Assembly: GCA_013146195.2 (NCBI GenBank)
Contig: CM028377.1
Coordinates: 39,246,642 to 39,310,641, forward strand
Length of the DNA stretch: 64,000 nucleotides
From: Codonopsis lanceolata
Taxonomy: Eukaryota > Streptophyta > Magnoliopsida > Asterales > Campanulaceae
Direction of reading: 5' to 3'
Each line of letters begins with the position of its first letter. The stretch's first letter is position 1. The notes below the pieces were generated by a model. The model was not told where the DNA came from. It saw nothing but the letters and a program-made list of their open reading frames with translations, and ran no database searches. The translations under genes and the position numbers were made by a program. Below are positions 1 to 10,576 of this stretch, in pieces.

Positions 1-3000
1 TGTTCATATCATGCTTGCATTAAGTTGGTTAAGATCATAGTAGTGTGATTGTCTTCCATGTGTTGCATGCTTTGTCGTTAATGCTTTGAGAGTTCATGTT
101 AGCATGTTAGCACTTAACTAAGTTCCATGGGAGTCTTAGTAACTTGCATATATGACTTATAATGCTCATCTTGATCATAGTATGCATGGTTGAGAGTTTA
201 GAAGCATTGTTGCTTCGTTTGAGTCTTAGGGTTTCTCGTGTTTGCCTTCATTGCCTGTATTGTTTGTGCTTTCAACTTGTGAGAAGTTCATTTAAGTTCT
301 ATACCAAGTGTACTACTATTTCTCATGCTTTCACAATCAATGTTCATAGATTTGTTGCATTTGGAAATAGGATGACCAACATATTACTTCACAGATTCAG
401 TCCTGTTTTTGGGCGAACTTCGGGAAATTTCTAGTACCAATCTACTAAAGAGAATTTTATAAAAATTTAGTATGTTTTACCTTAATTTTTTATGATACTC
501 CCTGTAAAATTTGGTAATTTTCCAAGGTGTCTAAGAACCTCATTTAGGTCTTGACTTACGGCTGTGCCAGAATTCTATTTTCAGAAAATCAGCTTCTGTA
601 CTTGATTTTGTTGTAGCTTTATTTTGATGAATATAAGTCCAAATTGAGTAATTTAAAATCCTAAAATATATTTTAATGAGTCTAGTTTCATAAAAATCAA
701 TAATAACCTGATTTGGAGTTGTGATCAATATATGGTCGATTTTACAAGATTGACTGTCCAGTAACTTCACAAAAGGAAATTCTGCTGTGAATAGTGTCCT
801 GCGCTAGCATGGTTTGTCACCCATGCGACCGCATCATCCAGAATTCCAACTTACGGGATTTTGGCAAGTTTTTGGTTGTTTTCCTCAATGCCCTTGCCCC
901 TTGGCCGTCCTTAGTGACTCAAGCCCTCTTTGTTGACCTTAGTCCAAGCCCTCTAAGCCCTTGGATGAGTTGCTACCAATGGCTAGCATCCCTTGACCAA
1001 TAGAAAGCCTCATAACACCCTATACATGGATTGTGGTTTAGTTGGAACATATAAAAGCCTCTTTCAGCCATTGGAGACCACCAACCTTCATATTTGCTAA
1101 GCATAGACCTCCATTTTCGTCCTTGGGAAGCTCTCCATAGCTTGTGTGACCATTTACCGGAGTTCCGGTAACCCGATCGACGATCCGAGAGCGCCGAATC
1201 GAAGGCCTTGCCCTCCTCTTCAACAATCCTTGATTTGTTCTTCCTTCCAACCATTATTCATAGGCTTAAGGTGAGTTTTCAATTCCCAGAAATTTCATGT
1301 TCAATATTATGACATGTTTCCTTCATTATAGTTGTTCTAATCATGCTTAGGAAGACTTCTAGTGAAGTAGAATTCTTCAATTCAACCTATGAAAAGTGTG
1401 TAGGATTTTATGATTTCCATGTGAAGTTATGATTTTGACTTTGTGTAAAGCATGAATGATGTTCTAAATGTGCCTAGGAACAACTCTTGTGAAAGAATAA
1501 GTTTCAATTGTAGGTTTAGCAAAATCGACGATTCTAGGGTTTGAAACTCGGGAATTGGTTTATGGCTAGTTTAAGGTCATGAATGGCTTAGTTATTAAGT
1601 TCTAAATGAACGGAGAACATAGGGAAGAGCAATGGGATGCATATAGTATCTATACTCTATTAGTTGCGCTTTTAGTAATGACTCATCGGAGTTGAGATTA
1701 GGGAGTTATTGAACAATACCGACTCCACATTCAATCCCTACGACGTTTGTAGTTCGTTAGACTAATGTATTAGCTTACGTGACTTTGGGATGAATTGAAG
1801 TGCATGTTTGATATGTGTGCTTATAAGACTCAATCGAGTTCTTATGCGGTTTATATGATTGTATGAAAGAAATGCATAATTGAGAGCATGTTGTAGAATG
1901 ATATATCTATTTGACATGTTGAATTCGCTCTTGTAGAATTCCTATTGATTTCCATAATGAGTAAAAACCTACTTGTTGAATAAGTTCGCTCTTGTCGAAC
2001 TTGTTCCTTATTTTAGTTTATATGACGAGTAAACATCTACTTGGCATTGCATTAGTCCAGCTGGCAAATTTGGTTGAGTCGATGGTGTGACAATGCATCG
2101 CCGTCATGAGTTATGGGATTCGTGATAGTGATGGGTTGTTATACAGGGTTTTTATCACACACCCCTCCACTGTTGGCCACAGTGGGGAAGTAGCCCCTTT
2201 GCTGTAACCAATAGAGCACATTGGCAAGTCTAATTACCAAGTAGAGAGCTTGGTACCCGAGTAGAGAGCTCGGTACTTTGATACATCCATCACGGGTATC
2301 TCTGGCATGATAAAGTTAACGCTGTGTATTGCAGGAGCTACGTAGCGACACCAGTTCCATAACATATCCTCCTTATATGTGATTTACTTTATAGCAATTA
2401 TGTGAAACCAATGTGCTACCATGGATATGTGAATTAAGTGTTTATATAAATGAATGCTTGGATTGACTTGATATTAATAATGATATCTTGCTATGTATGT
2501 TGCATGATGCCATGACATGCATAATTGTTAACTCACAAAGTCTTTATGACTTACTCCCTCCCTTTTACTGCTTTAGATCCGAGCCGTTCAGGTCCTCCCC
2601 ATTGAGGCGTTGCAGGGTTCGTGTTTGTCCGTGATCACTCGCGACGAGGTTGTTGTATATAGATGTCCTTCTTTTGATCTCTTTTGTAAGGACGTTGGGT
2701 ATAGCAAGTCATTTAGACTTTGCTTTTGGGAACTTGATCTTTGTATTGATGTCTATTACTTGTAGTAACTTGTATCCTATTTTGAGTTCCGGCGCATGTA
2801 CGCTGACCCTTGTATAGTTGTAGTTGGTTCACATGTTTAAAGTCTTCCGCTGAGCATCACATTATCTCTTATTTACTTTTGTTTTTTCTCCGACATGTTT
2901 AGTCGTTGAGGTATTATAGCATCAACTGTTTAGTGTTGGATTCCGGTTGTAAAGTCGCCGATGATTTGGCATACTTGTCTTTAACTGCTATATCATGTTT

Positions 3001-3160
3001 AAAAAGTTGTAAATTATTCCGGCCTTTTAGTGCCGAGTCGCGCTTCATCTACAATGTTGCGTCACGTCGTTTTCTATAATTGAGTCCTTGCATGAATTGT
3101 AGTCCTATTTGGACGGCTTGACTCGTGATTCCTCCTCGGGGTCTGGGTCGGGTCGTCACA
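1..3160 (+). mobile_element. 3' part of a long Gypsy-type LTR (or LARD)
   Basis: No convincing reading frame is present. The block ends with the terminal motif GGTCTGGGTCGGGTCGTCACA-like at 3141-3160, the inverted form of the TGTAACGACCCGACCCAGA start seen at 58874. It contains a TATA-like box near 1048 followed by a leader-like stretch, and the phrase CTTTATGACTTACT near 2541, whose reverse-complement relative lies at a similar distance from the terminus in the 58874-60336 copy. TG...CA ends with GGGTCGT-type inverted termini are common in plant Gypsy (Tekay/Del-like) LTRs; the lineage is inferred. The 5' end is outside the window, so this may be a solo LTR, a 3' LTR or a LARD. It abuts the Tat-like block, into which it probably inserted. 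Confidence 0.5.
1048..1057 (+). promoter_or_regulatory. TATA-like box of the Gypsy-type LTR
   Basis: CATATAAAAG lies about 2.1 kb before the LTR end and is followed by a C/T-rich leader-like segment. It supports plus-strand orientation. It is a sequence match only. Confidence 0.4.
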
Positions 3161-3967
3161 TATCTTAAGTCACAACTTTTTCGTTAAAAAGGATTTTTTA
3201 TTGACTTTGAAACCGCCCTTTTCGACTCTTTACAAAAATCCCCTTTCTCTCTAAAATTTCTTTCTCTACTCAAACCCTCGCTCTCTCTCAGCAATAGCTG
3301 GCTGATAAATCTGAGCTACTGATAAAGAAAGCAATAGCTGCCAAGGCGAAAAAGGCCAGGATGGAAGCAGAAGAGGCTGAAAAAGAACAAGCCAAGTGGA
3401 TACGGAAAGAGATGAGGATCGGTAGACATGCCAAGTCTACTGGCACTTCCACCGCAGCTTCCGGTACGTCTTCATCTCCTCCACCTCCTATCCCAGAACC
3501 ACCAACTTCATCCATATAGCCTCCTCACCAACCCAAACAAAAACCCTCTCCTAAACAACCATCACCTTCACCCCAACCTAAACGAAGAAGACTATGTAAG
3601 GCTCTAGCAAGCCTGTAACCAGCAGACATCTCAATCCCTGCCAATGACGCAATTGAACTTTCTATTCAGTTTCCTAGGCAGACAAAGAAGTCTGCCGGCA
3701 CCCACTCTTCTATCACCATCCAACCCATTCCTACTGAGTCATCTACTCATAGGACATCACCCCCTCCGGGGGAGTCTATCCCTTAGGAGGAGCCACCAAT
3801 ACAGGAGGAGCCAATCAGAACACCATCTCCCTCTCCACCTCCTCCTTCACCCTTCAATTATTCACCCTTTTCATTCTCATCGTCCCTTGTTTAGGGGAAA
3901 ATGGAAAAGTGCAAAAAAAAGATGTTGCTGGCCCCACTGTGGACTTTATGAAAATTGCCTTAAGGCC
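3161..3967 (+). pseudogene. Degenerate gag-like coding remnant of a Tat/Ogre-like element
   Basis: From about 3297 a plus-strand frame reads through lysine/alanine/glutamate-rich sequence (AKAKKARMEAEEAEKEQAKW), then proline- and serine-rich segments with several in-frame stops (for example at about 3517 and 3616). Composition resembles the charged, proline-rich N-terminal proteins of plant Gypsy elements, but I cannot name the domain. The block is cut at 3967 by the Sirevirus insertion, which duplicated AGGCC. The same block resumes at 22391, where the motif CCTTGTTTAGGGGAAA (first seen near 3888) appears twice more. Confidence is good that it is decayed element sequence and low on lineage. 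Confidence 0.45.
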
Positions 3968-5047
3968 TGTAAGTCCAGTTGGCAACTGAAAAGGCTAGAG
4001 GTGGGGATGAATAGCCTTTTAAAAACTTTAAGGGTTGACCAGAAAAACTTCTGAAAGTTGGCAGCGGAAATTGAATTTTTGTCAGTCAGCTGAAGTTGGT
4101 CAGCTGGCTGATGTTTTTATATAAACTCAAGCTGATAAATATTGGTCAACTGGATGACGCAATTGTTTTTAAAGAAAAATAACTTTTCGAGATAGATCAC
4201 TAGTCACTAGATATAAAAAATGAACTGAAGAACAATTTATCAAAACAGTTAGATAAACGGATTAAGTAGCTGACTGACACTTAAGTATATTGAGACTTCT
4301 TAAGTGTTAGGTCAGTTCGTAAGAGCTGATAAAATAACTGACAAGAGAATTGAAGTGGTACACCGTAAAACTGCTACGTCCACTACCAAGTTGGTCAGAC
4401 TTGGATTTTTGAAGTGCACTAATTTTATTAAAAATCTAATTGATCTCTAATGGATCAGTGTACAACAAAAGACCAATGTTTATGAAGAATGATTGAACAA
4501 CAATCAAACTCGTGAGACAAACTAACTGATTTCTAAAGAGTAAGAGATGAATCACTCAGTGTTTGTCTAAACAATGACTAGAAAGAAATAATCAAAGAGG
4601 AGTATCTAGCTAAAGTTTTTCACGAAGACTAAGGCACAGAGAGAATTTTTTTTAGATTAGAATGCTTCACACTTCTGTCTATTTTCAAAAGCTCCCTGTT
4701 GGGTATATATATAGTTGAGATTCAGGTGTAGCCTGTTAGGAACACATTTGAATTTGAAATGTGTTTGATCACTGCTGGAGTATCTTCACAAGATCTCAGG
4801 GATACTGTTAGAAAGATAATTTACAGAGTATCTATCACAACACAAAATGAGAAAGTGTTAGTACAAGGGAATGTTTAAATAAATGATGTAAAGAAGCTAA
4901 CACTTTAGAAACTGTGATCAGCTGATAGGAGTAACTGACGAAAATAATGCCACAAGCTGACCAAAATAATATAACAAGTTATAAGTTCTTGGCTGACAAA
5001 AAGTGGAATGATTTTAAGCAAATTTAATTTTACGTCAAGATTCAACA
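3968..5047 (-). repeat. 3' LTR of the Sirevirus-like element
   Basis: This 1080-bp LTR starts TGTTGAATCTTGAC and ends ACTTACA on the minus strand, and matches 21330-22385 along its full length. A TATA run (TATATATATA) lies near 4703-4712. Relative to the other LTR it has extra sequence around 4091-4110 (a second TCAGCTG-containing phrase), so the pair differs by small indels as well as substitutions. Confidence 0.93.
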
Positions 5048-5062
5048 ATCTCCTCCTATTTG
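5048..5062 (-). other. Polypurine tract of the Sirevirus-like element
   Basis: On the minus strand AAATAGGAGGAGAT lies directly before the 3' LTR start TGTTG. This is the expected plus-strand DNA primer position. Confidence 0.8.
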
Positions 5063-5106
5063 CTTAAAAGCATTCACTTGAAAGCAGAGAGCAATTAAAG
5101 AACTTA

Positions 5107-5353
5107 GGCAAAACACACAAATGGGCCACCCAACTTTACCCCTTTTTGCAATTCGGCCACCGAAACTTTGGTTCATCTATTTTGGCCACCCTACTTTAGT
5201 CTAGTTGCAAACGAGCCCATTTTTTGGATGGCCGTTAGGTTTAGCCGTTAAGTCATGTCGAATACCTATTTTACCCCTGTAAATATCAATGGAGGAACAA
5301 TTATGTTTTAAAAAGGGTTAAAGTGTAAATAATAGAATTTGAGGGGTGTTACA
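5107..5353 (+). repeat. Left TIR of the nested MULE
   Basis: 247 bp, matching the reverse complement of 6584-6830 with few differences. The inner edge is ...GAGGGGTGTTACA. Confidence 0.92.
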
Positions 5354-5757
5354 AATCATCTCATCTTCATCTCTCTCACACAAACACATAGATCTGCAGG
5401 AAGGAACCAAGCTGTCCAACAGCCTATTTTCTCCAAGCCGTCTTTGCTCCATCGTGTTCTTACACCGCCCCAGACCTGCTTGCCCCATCGCTTCCACAAC
5501 TGCAGTCGGAGTCCCCCTTCTCTTTGAATCCGGCGTCATCTTCTCCGGCCAAACCAACCCCGCCATCTCCTCTCCCTATCGCCATCGCCAATTTGCTCCA
5601 CAGCCAAAGCTCCATCGAAGTCACCGACCGTTTTCCTGCCCTGGTCAAAGCAGCCGGCCTCCTACGTCTTCCTTTTCTCCGGTTCAAGAACTACCATAGT
5701 TGATCTGCCGGAGTTCTCCCATTCTGTCTTGCAAATCGCGGCATTGTAGCCAAGATT

Positions 5758-6075
5758 TCAAAGAAAAGCCATCACGTTCTGAAGGAGGAGTGATTTGTTA
5801 GGTTTCACGGAGGAAAACACTTCCAACGCTTTGCAAACATGAGCCGAAAGTACATTCTGAAATTTTTTCGAGTTCTGAATCACTAGAAGTCGATTTAGAA
5901 CACCAATGAGTCCATCATTGTCATGGCTTGAAGGTTTTCGAATCAGGGAGTGAAGGGTTTTGACCAATTCGACAAAAAGACTAATAAATTTGGGATTTCT
6001 TTCTGGTCCAAGCCTAGTTCTTTGCCCATGATTGTTTTGCTCGATTGTGGAGGCATTAATCTGCCGATTTTTCAA
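5758..6075 (-). pseudogene. Probable captured gene fragment inside the MULE
   Basis: A 105-codon minus-strand frame encodes a leucine-rich helical stretch (LFVELVKTLHSLIRKPSS, then a segment rich in LLVIQ and ALEVFSS). The pattern resembles helical-repeat (ARM-like) host proteins, but I cannot assign a family. The neighbouring plus-strand stretch 5500-5700 is C-rich and GC-high, like a plant first exon or 5' UTR. No splice sites or full gene can be traced, and the frame starts and ends without context. It is most economically a transduplicated fragment carried by the MULE. Expression is unknown. Confidence 0.35.
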
Positions 6076-6583
6076 TTTTTAATTTTATTAATCTTCATCA
6101 TCATCATCATTAGATGTGGGTTTTTTTAGATCTCTTTGATTGTGAGGAGATTTTGACTTTGACCGGATGAGAAGAGAGGAGAAGGGAGGTGGGTTTGGGT
6201 TTTGTGGGGAAGAGGAAGTCTGACAATTCTTCTACAATTTTCGCCCGATCTGAATCTATCGCCGGATCTGAAACGAAGGGATGCAATGAGCTGGTTGCAG
6301 ATTCAACAGATTCGAGACTGAAAAGGTCAGATCTTCAACGAAGGTGGAAGGGATATTGCCGAAGGATTTGAAGATAGGGAGGTCGGTTAAGGATATGATG
6401 AGCCTTTTGGGTTTGTTTAATGTCAAAATTTGAAATCCAGATCTGGATCGAATAGCCGGACTCAGTTCACCTTTGATCCTAACCCTCACAAGCAGAGTGC
6501 CTAGGTAGGTTGGCTTGCTCGTTGTGGTTTCCCTTTAGATCTGGATAAACAGATGAACAGATCTGGATGAAGATGAACAGATC

Positions 6584-6830
6584 TGTAACACCCCTCAAAT
6601 TCTATTATTTACAGTTTAACCCTTTTTTAAATATAATTGTTCTTCCATTGATATTTACAGGGGTAAAATAGGTATTTGACATGACTTAACGGCTAAATCT
6701 AATGGCCATCCAAAAAATGGGCACGCTTGCAACATAACAAAAGTAGGGTGGCCAAAATAGATGAACCAAAGTTTCGGTGGCCGAATTGCAAAAAGGGGTA
6801 AAGTTGGGTGGCCCATTTGTGTGTTTTGCC
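6584..6830 (-). repeat. Right TIR of the nested MULE
   Basis: Reverse complement of the left TIR. The inner edge is TGTAACACCCCTCAAATTC and the outer edge GTGTGTTTTGCC. Confidence 0.92.
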
Positions 6831-7001
6831 AAGAACTTACAATCCTGCAAAGTAGATGTTAGTAAGTCAGGCAGATAATATATAAGTGTAGTAGCAGAAA
6901 ATTAAAAACCATGCAGAAATTAATTGTCTACTACAAGTAAAACTATTGATTTAGAGGTTTATGAGTTTAAGAGAGAGTTTGGATCATGTAGAGTGCAATG
7001 A

Positions 7002-9319
7002 TCATTCAGCTGTTGATGTGGATCCTTCAGTGGACTTTCCAGCTTGAACAGCAACTGATGGACCAGCATCAGCTTTAGGTTCTTTTTCCGCATTTGCTTC
7101 CTTTGCAGCATCATCATCTTCTTTCTCAGCTTCCTTTGTAGCCTCAGCTTCAGTTACTGACTGTGAAGGTGTAAGACCAAGTCTTTGTCTGAGAATTTTG
7201 TTCTCAGCCCAGTATGCATCAGCACGTGCTCTCTGTTTCTTCTCCTCTTGAATGGTTTGAAGCATTGTAGCTTCAGCATTGAAGGTTTGGGTTTCCCATT
7301 CCCTTTGGTAAAGCAAGATAGATCTCCAATCATCCATATAAGCTTCCCTCGAGGCACCAGTGGCAATAGCAGTCTGGACTTCAGCTGAGATTATCTGTGT
7401 AAGATTGGGGAGAAGAGAGGCAAACTGTTGCTGGAGGGTGGCAAGCTGATTAGTGTGGTGCTTGAAGGCAGCTCTCATATGAAGATGATGAACATAAAGC
7501 AGGTCTAATTTAGCTAACACGGATAAGGCAGAAGATGAGGAAGGGCCAGTTGGTGCAGGAGCAAGTAGAGAAGAAGTTCCAGGGGCAGCTGTAAACAGTT
7601 AAAAGTTTTGAAGGTCTTCATCTTCGGGTCCAGTGGGAAAGAATGTAGCCAAAGGGTATGCATGAGAAGGAGAGGTGGGTGTTGGGTCTGTCTCAGAAAT
7701 GACATCAGGGAAATGGTTTTCTTCCCTGTAGGCTGCTGGAGAGCTTGAGAGATGATGGCTTGCTGTCTCCGTGCCTTTCTGTAGGCCAACTGAGATGGAG
7801 AGAGGAGGGATTCATCAACAGATGTAGACTTTGAAGAATCAGTAAAGGAGGCAATGGAGGATGTTGCAACTGAGTCCTCGGTTGAAGAGTGTTCGAGCAG
7901 GGATGCCTGAATAATATGAGGTGGAAAGGTACATATAGGAATAGTAGAGTGAAGAGATAAATCAGGTAGGATGATGAGAGGGGAAGCTTGGTTTGGGTGA
8001 GTAGGGAGATGTGTATCATGAAAGGTGGAAGGTTCAGAAGAGGGAATCACAATGACTTCTGGGGTCGTGAGATGAACATCATCAGCCAGAGGTTCAGTTT
8101 GTAGAATAGGAGAGTTTGACATAGGAGTGGCTGACACTGGAGTGGCTACCATTGGAATGGTTGGTTCAGCGGTGGCTGACACATGGGTGACTGACACTTG
8201 AGTATCTGACAAGGGAGTGGCTGAAATAGGAACTGGTGCATGAATTTGAGCAGGGATTGGAAGGATGGAGGTCGAGGCTGCAGCGGTTGGTACAAAGGTA
8301 GGTAATGGAATAGTCTGAAGGGTAGAAGTAAAAGTGGGTAGAGGATCAGCTAGAGTAGAAACAGGTAAGATGGTTGAAGAAACAGCAAAGGGAACATTTG
8401 AGGGTACAGCAAGAAGGATGGAATGGATTGGCTCAGAGATTAGTGGAGCAGGGGTACTCGTGAATGCATCAGGAAATGCAGTGGACTGAGAAGCTCCTCC
8501 TGACATGGAGGCCATCTGTCTGTGAAGTTTAATATATGCTTGATTGGTTGAATTTACAGCATCTTGCGCATACTTGTTTGCAGCTCTTTGGATTCTTGCA
8601 AGTTTGGCTGGATCAACTGAGGGTTGTTCCCAGTCTTGGTTTAGTTCATCATCTTCTGGTATAGCAAGTCTTCCTACCAGATATGGATCATTTTGTGGCA
8701 GAGCAGGCAGTTCATGTACCATACGGTAGATGGTCCAGGCTAGAAAGATAAGTTCATCCTGAACAAATCTATCATTAGATAGGTATAATCTATTCCAAAG
8801 CAGGGGAAGAGGGTCAAAATATTTGCCATAATTGGCCACCAGGCCTTCTTGGCTCAGGTTGGGAGTAACTGGATACAGATCATAGGGTCTCCTCTTCAGG
8901 TTATGGTCAATATATTTGACTGGATTGACAGGAGGTTTTTCATTTTTCTTCTCTTCATGGAAAGAGAGGAGAAATTGCAAAAAATATGGAAGATGATCTA
9001 TTGGGAATACCCAATTTGGAGGAATGGGAACAGGATTAGCTTGGTAGTATGAATGTCGTGGATGGAAGGTTGGATTTCTGCTAGGAGGGAAAAACTTGAT
9101 TGAGGCAGTGTTTGGGGATCTAGGATTGGAGGGAGGAGAAACTGGTGTAGGATCAGTTACAGGAATATCTGATGTTGGGGTAAAAGGAACAAAATTACTT
9201 GGATTTAGCTCAGGATTTCTTCTATGCCTTTTTGGAGCAAGTTCAGCAGCCAAGGTCAGTCTTCTTCTTCTTGTTCTTCTGGGTTCAGGAATTTGGGAGA
9301 TGATGCGGTTGCACATCAC
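7002..9319 (-). pseudogene. Envelope-like (post-pol) region of the Sirevirus-like element
   Basis: Two minus-strand frames, 9319-7514 (601 codons) and 7520-7002 (172 codons), meet at a frameshift near 7515 and together form the post-pol region typical of Sireviruses. The N-terminus is basic (RRTRRRR). It is followed by a folded-looking segment around residues 130-230 with conserved aromatic and proline positions, then a long Ser/Thr/Pro-rich middle with repeated VSAT-type units. The second frame gives a helical, charged, alanine/glutamate-rich C-terminus likely to form a coiled coil. No convincing signal peptide or transmembrane anchor is visible. The start was lost to the LINE insertion near 9310, so the first residues shown may be LINE-derived. 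The product's role in Sireviruses is not established. Confidence 0.6.
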
Positions 9320-9451
9320 CGATCGCCAATGTCACTGGTCGATTCATTTTTCGCATCTTGACCAACTACGCTTGTCGAGCAATGTCGGCTACCTAACCGC
9401 GATTTCTTCGGCGACCAATATCCTCTTGCTGACCAACTTGACTGCCGAGTA

Positions 9452-10576
9452 ATGTCACTACCTACCCGATTCGCTAGGCGACCACCATTACAGTGGTCGG
9501 AAGAAATAACAGTAAGAGCTGGGGTCCTTGTCCTTCGAGATCTTCGACCAGAAGATTATCAAAGGCTTTGGATAAAGGATCAATGGTACCTGGGTCGTTT
9601 TCCTAGGCGAGTCTTCAAATGGTCTCCTGATTTTCATCCCGATGTAGAGAGTTCCATTGTCCCCGTATGGTTTTCTCTGCCGAGATTACCTATTCATCTC
9701 TTTCATAAAACTACTCTCTTCTCCATTGCATCGCTATTTGGTAAACCTATTATGCTTGATCAGCCCACCATTAATCTCACTCGACCAAGTGTTGCTAGGG
9801 TTTGCGTGGAGATTGATTTAACCAAACCTCCTCCAAAACGGGTATGGGTTGATTGTGGAAATCTTTACCCTAGTTTCTGGCAACCTGTTGCTGCCGAGAA
9901 CACTCCATTATATTGTTCTCATTGTCTTCGTCAAGGTCATTCTGAACTTACATGCAAGATTAAACCCCCCGCTTTGGTTCGTGATCATATACCCAAGGTT
10001 TCTCCTCCCCCTCCTCCAACTACTCGATGGACACCAAAAAAACCATATGTTTCAGCCGATCTCCTGACTGCCAAAAATTCTGATAATGTTGCTGGCCAAG
10101 TTCCAATCGATCCAAGGTCTATTCCCTCTACTTCGGCTTCTGCAGATCCAATTGTTACTGGTAATCAAAACCCTACCTCTTCTGATCCTGAGCACTGTTT
10201 TCAAGATCCCATAATGGATACGGACCCGGTTGAGTTGGAGCCTAGTCCTACAACTGAGAATGCCAAACAGCCTGCCCCTTCTATTTTGTCTCCTAATCGG
10301 TTTGCTGCTCTTGACATGGACAATACCACGATAAGTGATGAATCTGGAGAGGAAACTGGAGATGAAACTGGAGAAGCTACTTTTGCCGATTTAGACGCTG
10401 TTCCTAAGCATACTCAAACTGGTCATACAGACTCCCCCTTGCTGGACCAACTCAATTTAGATTCTTCAGTCCCGATTCCTAAGGGTCATTGTAAAAAGAA
10501 GAAGACAATCCCACTCACTACAGTACAAACAAGGTCTAAGTCTCAACTAGCCTCTTCTACATCTCATGGCTATTAA
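9452..10576 (+). CDS. LINE ORF1 protein (DUF4283, zinc knuckle), N-truncated
   Basis: This is a 374-residue open frame. Residues 20-140 match the plant DUF4283 pattern (RVFKWSPDFHPD, then VPVWFSLPRLPIHLF), an RNA-binding domain of LINE ORF1 proteins. It is followed by a CX2CX4HX4C knuckle near residue 155 (CSHCLRQGHSELTC). The remainder is Pro/Ser/Thr-rich and acidic, ending in a basic tail (KGHCKKKK). In the family the protein binds LINE RNA and acts as a nucleic-acid chaperone. The usual N-terminal part of DUF4283 is missing, so the annotated ATG is probably internal to the original protein. Its last 11 bases overlap the ORF2 start. No stop interrupts the frame, unlike ORF2. Confidence 0.82.
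   Translation: MSLPTRFARRPPLQWSEEITVRAGVLVLRDLRPEDYQRLWIKDQWYLGRFPRRVFKWSPDFHPDVESSIVPVWFSLPRLPIHLFHKTTLFSIASLFGKPIMLDQPTINLTRPSVARVCVEIDLTKPPPKRVWVDCGNLYPSFWQPVAAENTPLYCSHCLRQGHSELTCKIKPPALVRDHIPKVSPPPPPTTRWTPKKPYVSADLLTAKNSDNVAGQVPIDPRSIPSTSASADPIVTGNQNPTSSDPEHCFQDPIMDTDPVELEPSPTTENAKQPAPSILSPNRFAALDMDNTTISDESGEETGDETGEATFADLDAVPKHTQTGHTDSPLLDQLNLDSSVPIPKGHCKKKKTIPLTTVQTRSKSQLASSTSHGY

Larger units (their letters stand above)
5107..6830. mobile_element. Mutator-like (Pack-MULE-type) element nested in the Copia element
   Basis: Near-perfect 247-bp inverted repeats (5107-5353 and 6584-6830) begin GGCAAAACACACAAATGGGCC. They are flanked by the exact 9-bp duplication AAGAACTTA at 5098-5106 and 6831-6839. 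Long TIRs with a 9-bp TSD define a Mutator-like element. The 1.2-kb interior has no transposase. It is GC-richer than its surroundings and contains CCG/TCC-rich sequence plus a 105-codon minus-strand frame, which looks like captured gene sequence. It sits between the polypurine tract and the envelope-like region, so it inserted after the Copia element. Confidence 0.9.

Noticed and set aside
162..434. 90-codon frame near the left edge
   Set aside because: Low-complexity, no domain, lies in an LTR-like block.
973..1254. 93-codon minus-strand frame
   Set aside because: Falls across the TATA box and leader of the Gypsy-type LTR; antisense chance frame.
3644..4054. 136-codon plus-strand frame
   Set aside because: Crosses the Tat-like/Sirevirus junction at 3967 and so cannot be an ancestral gene.
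5346..5699. Ser/Pro-rich 117-codon frame in the MULE
   Set aside because: Several overlapping frames on both strands are open because of C-rich composition; it starts inside the TIR. I kept only a general captured-sequence call.
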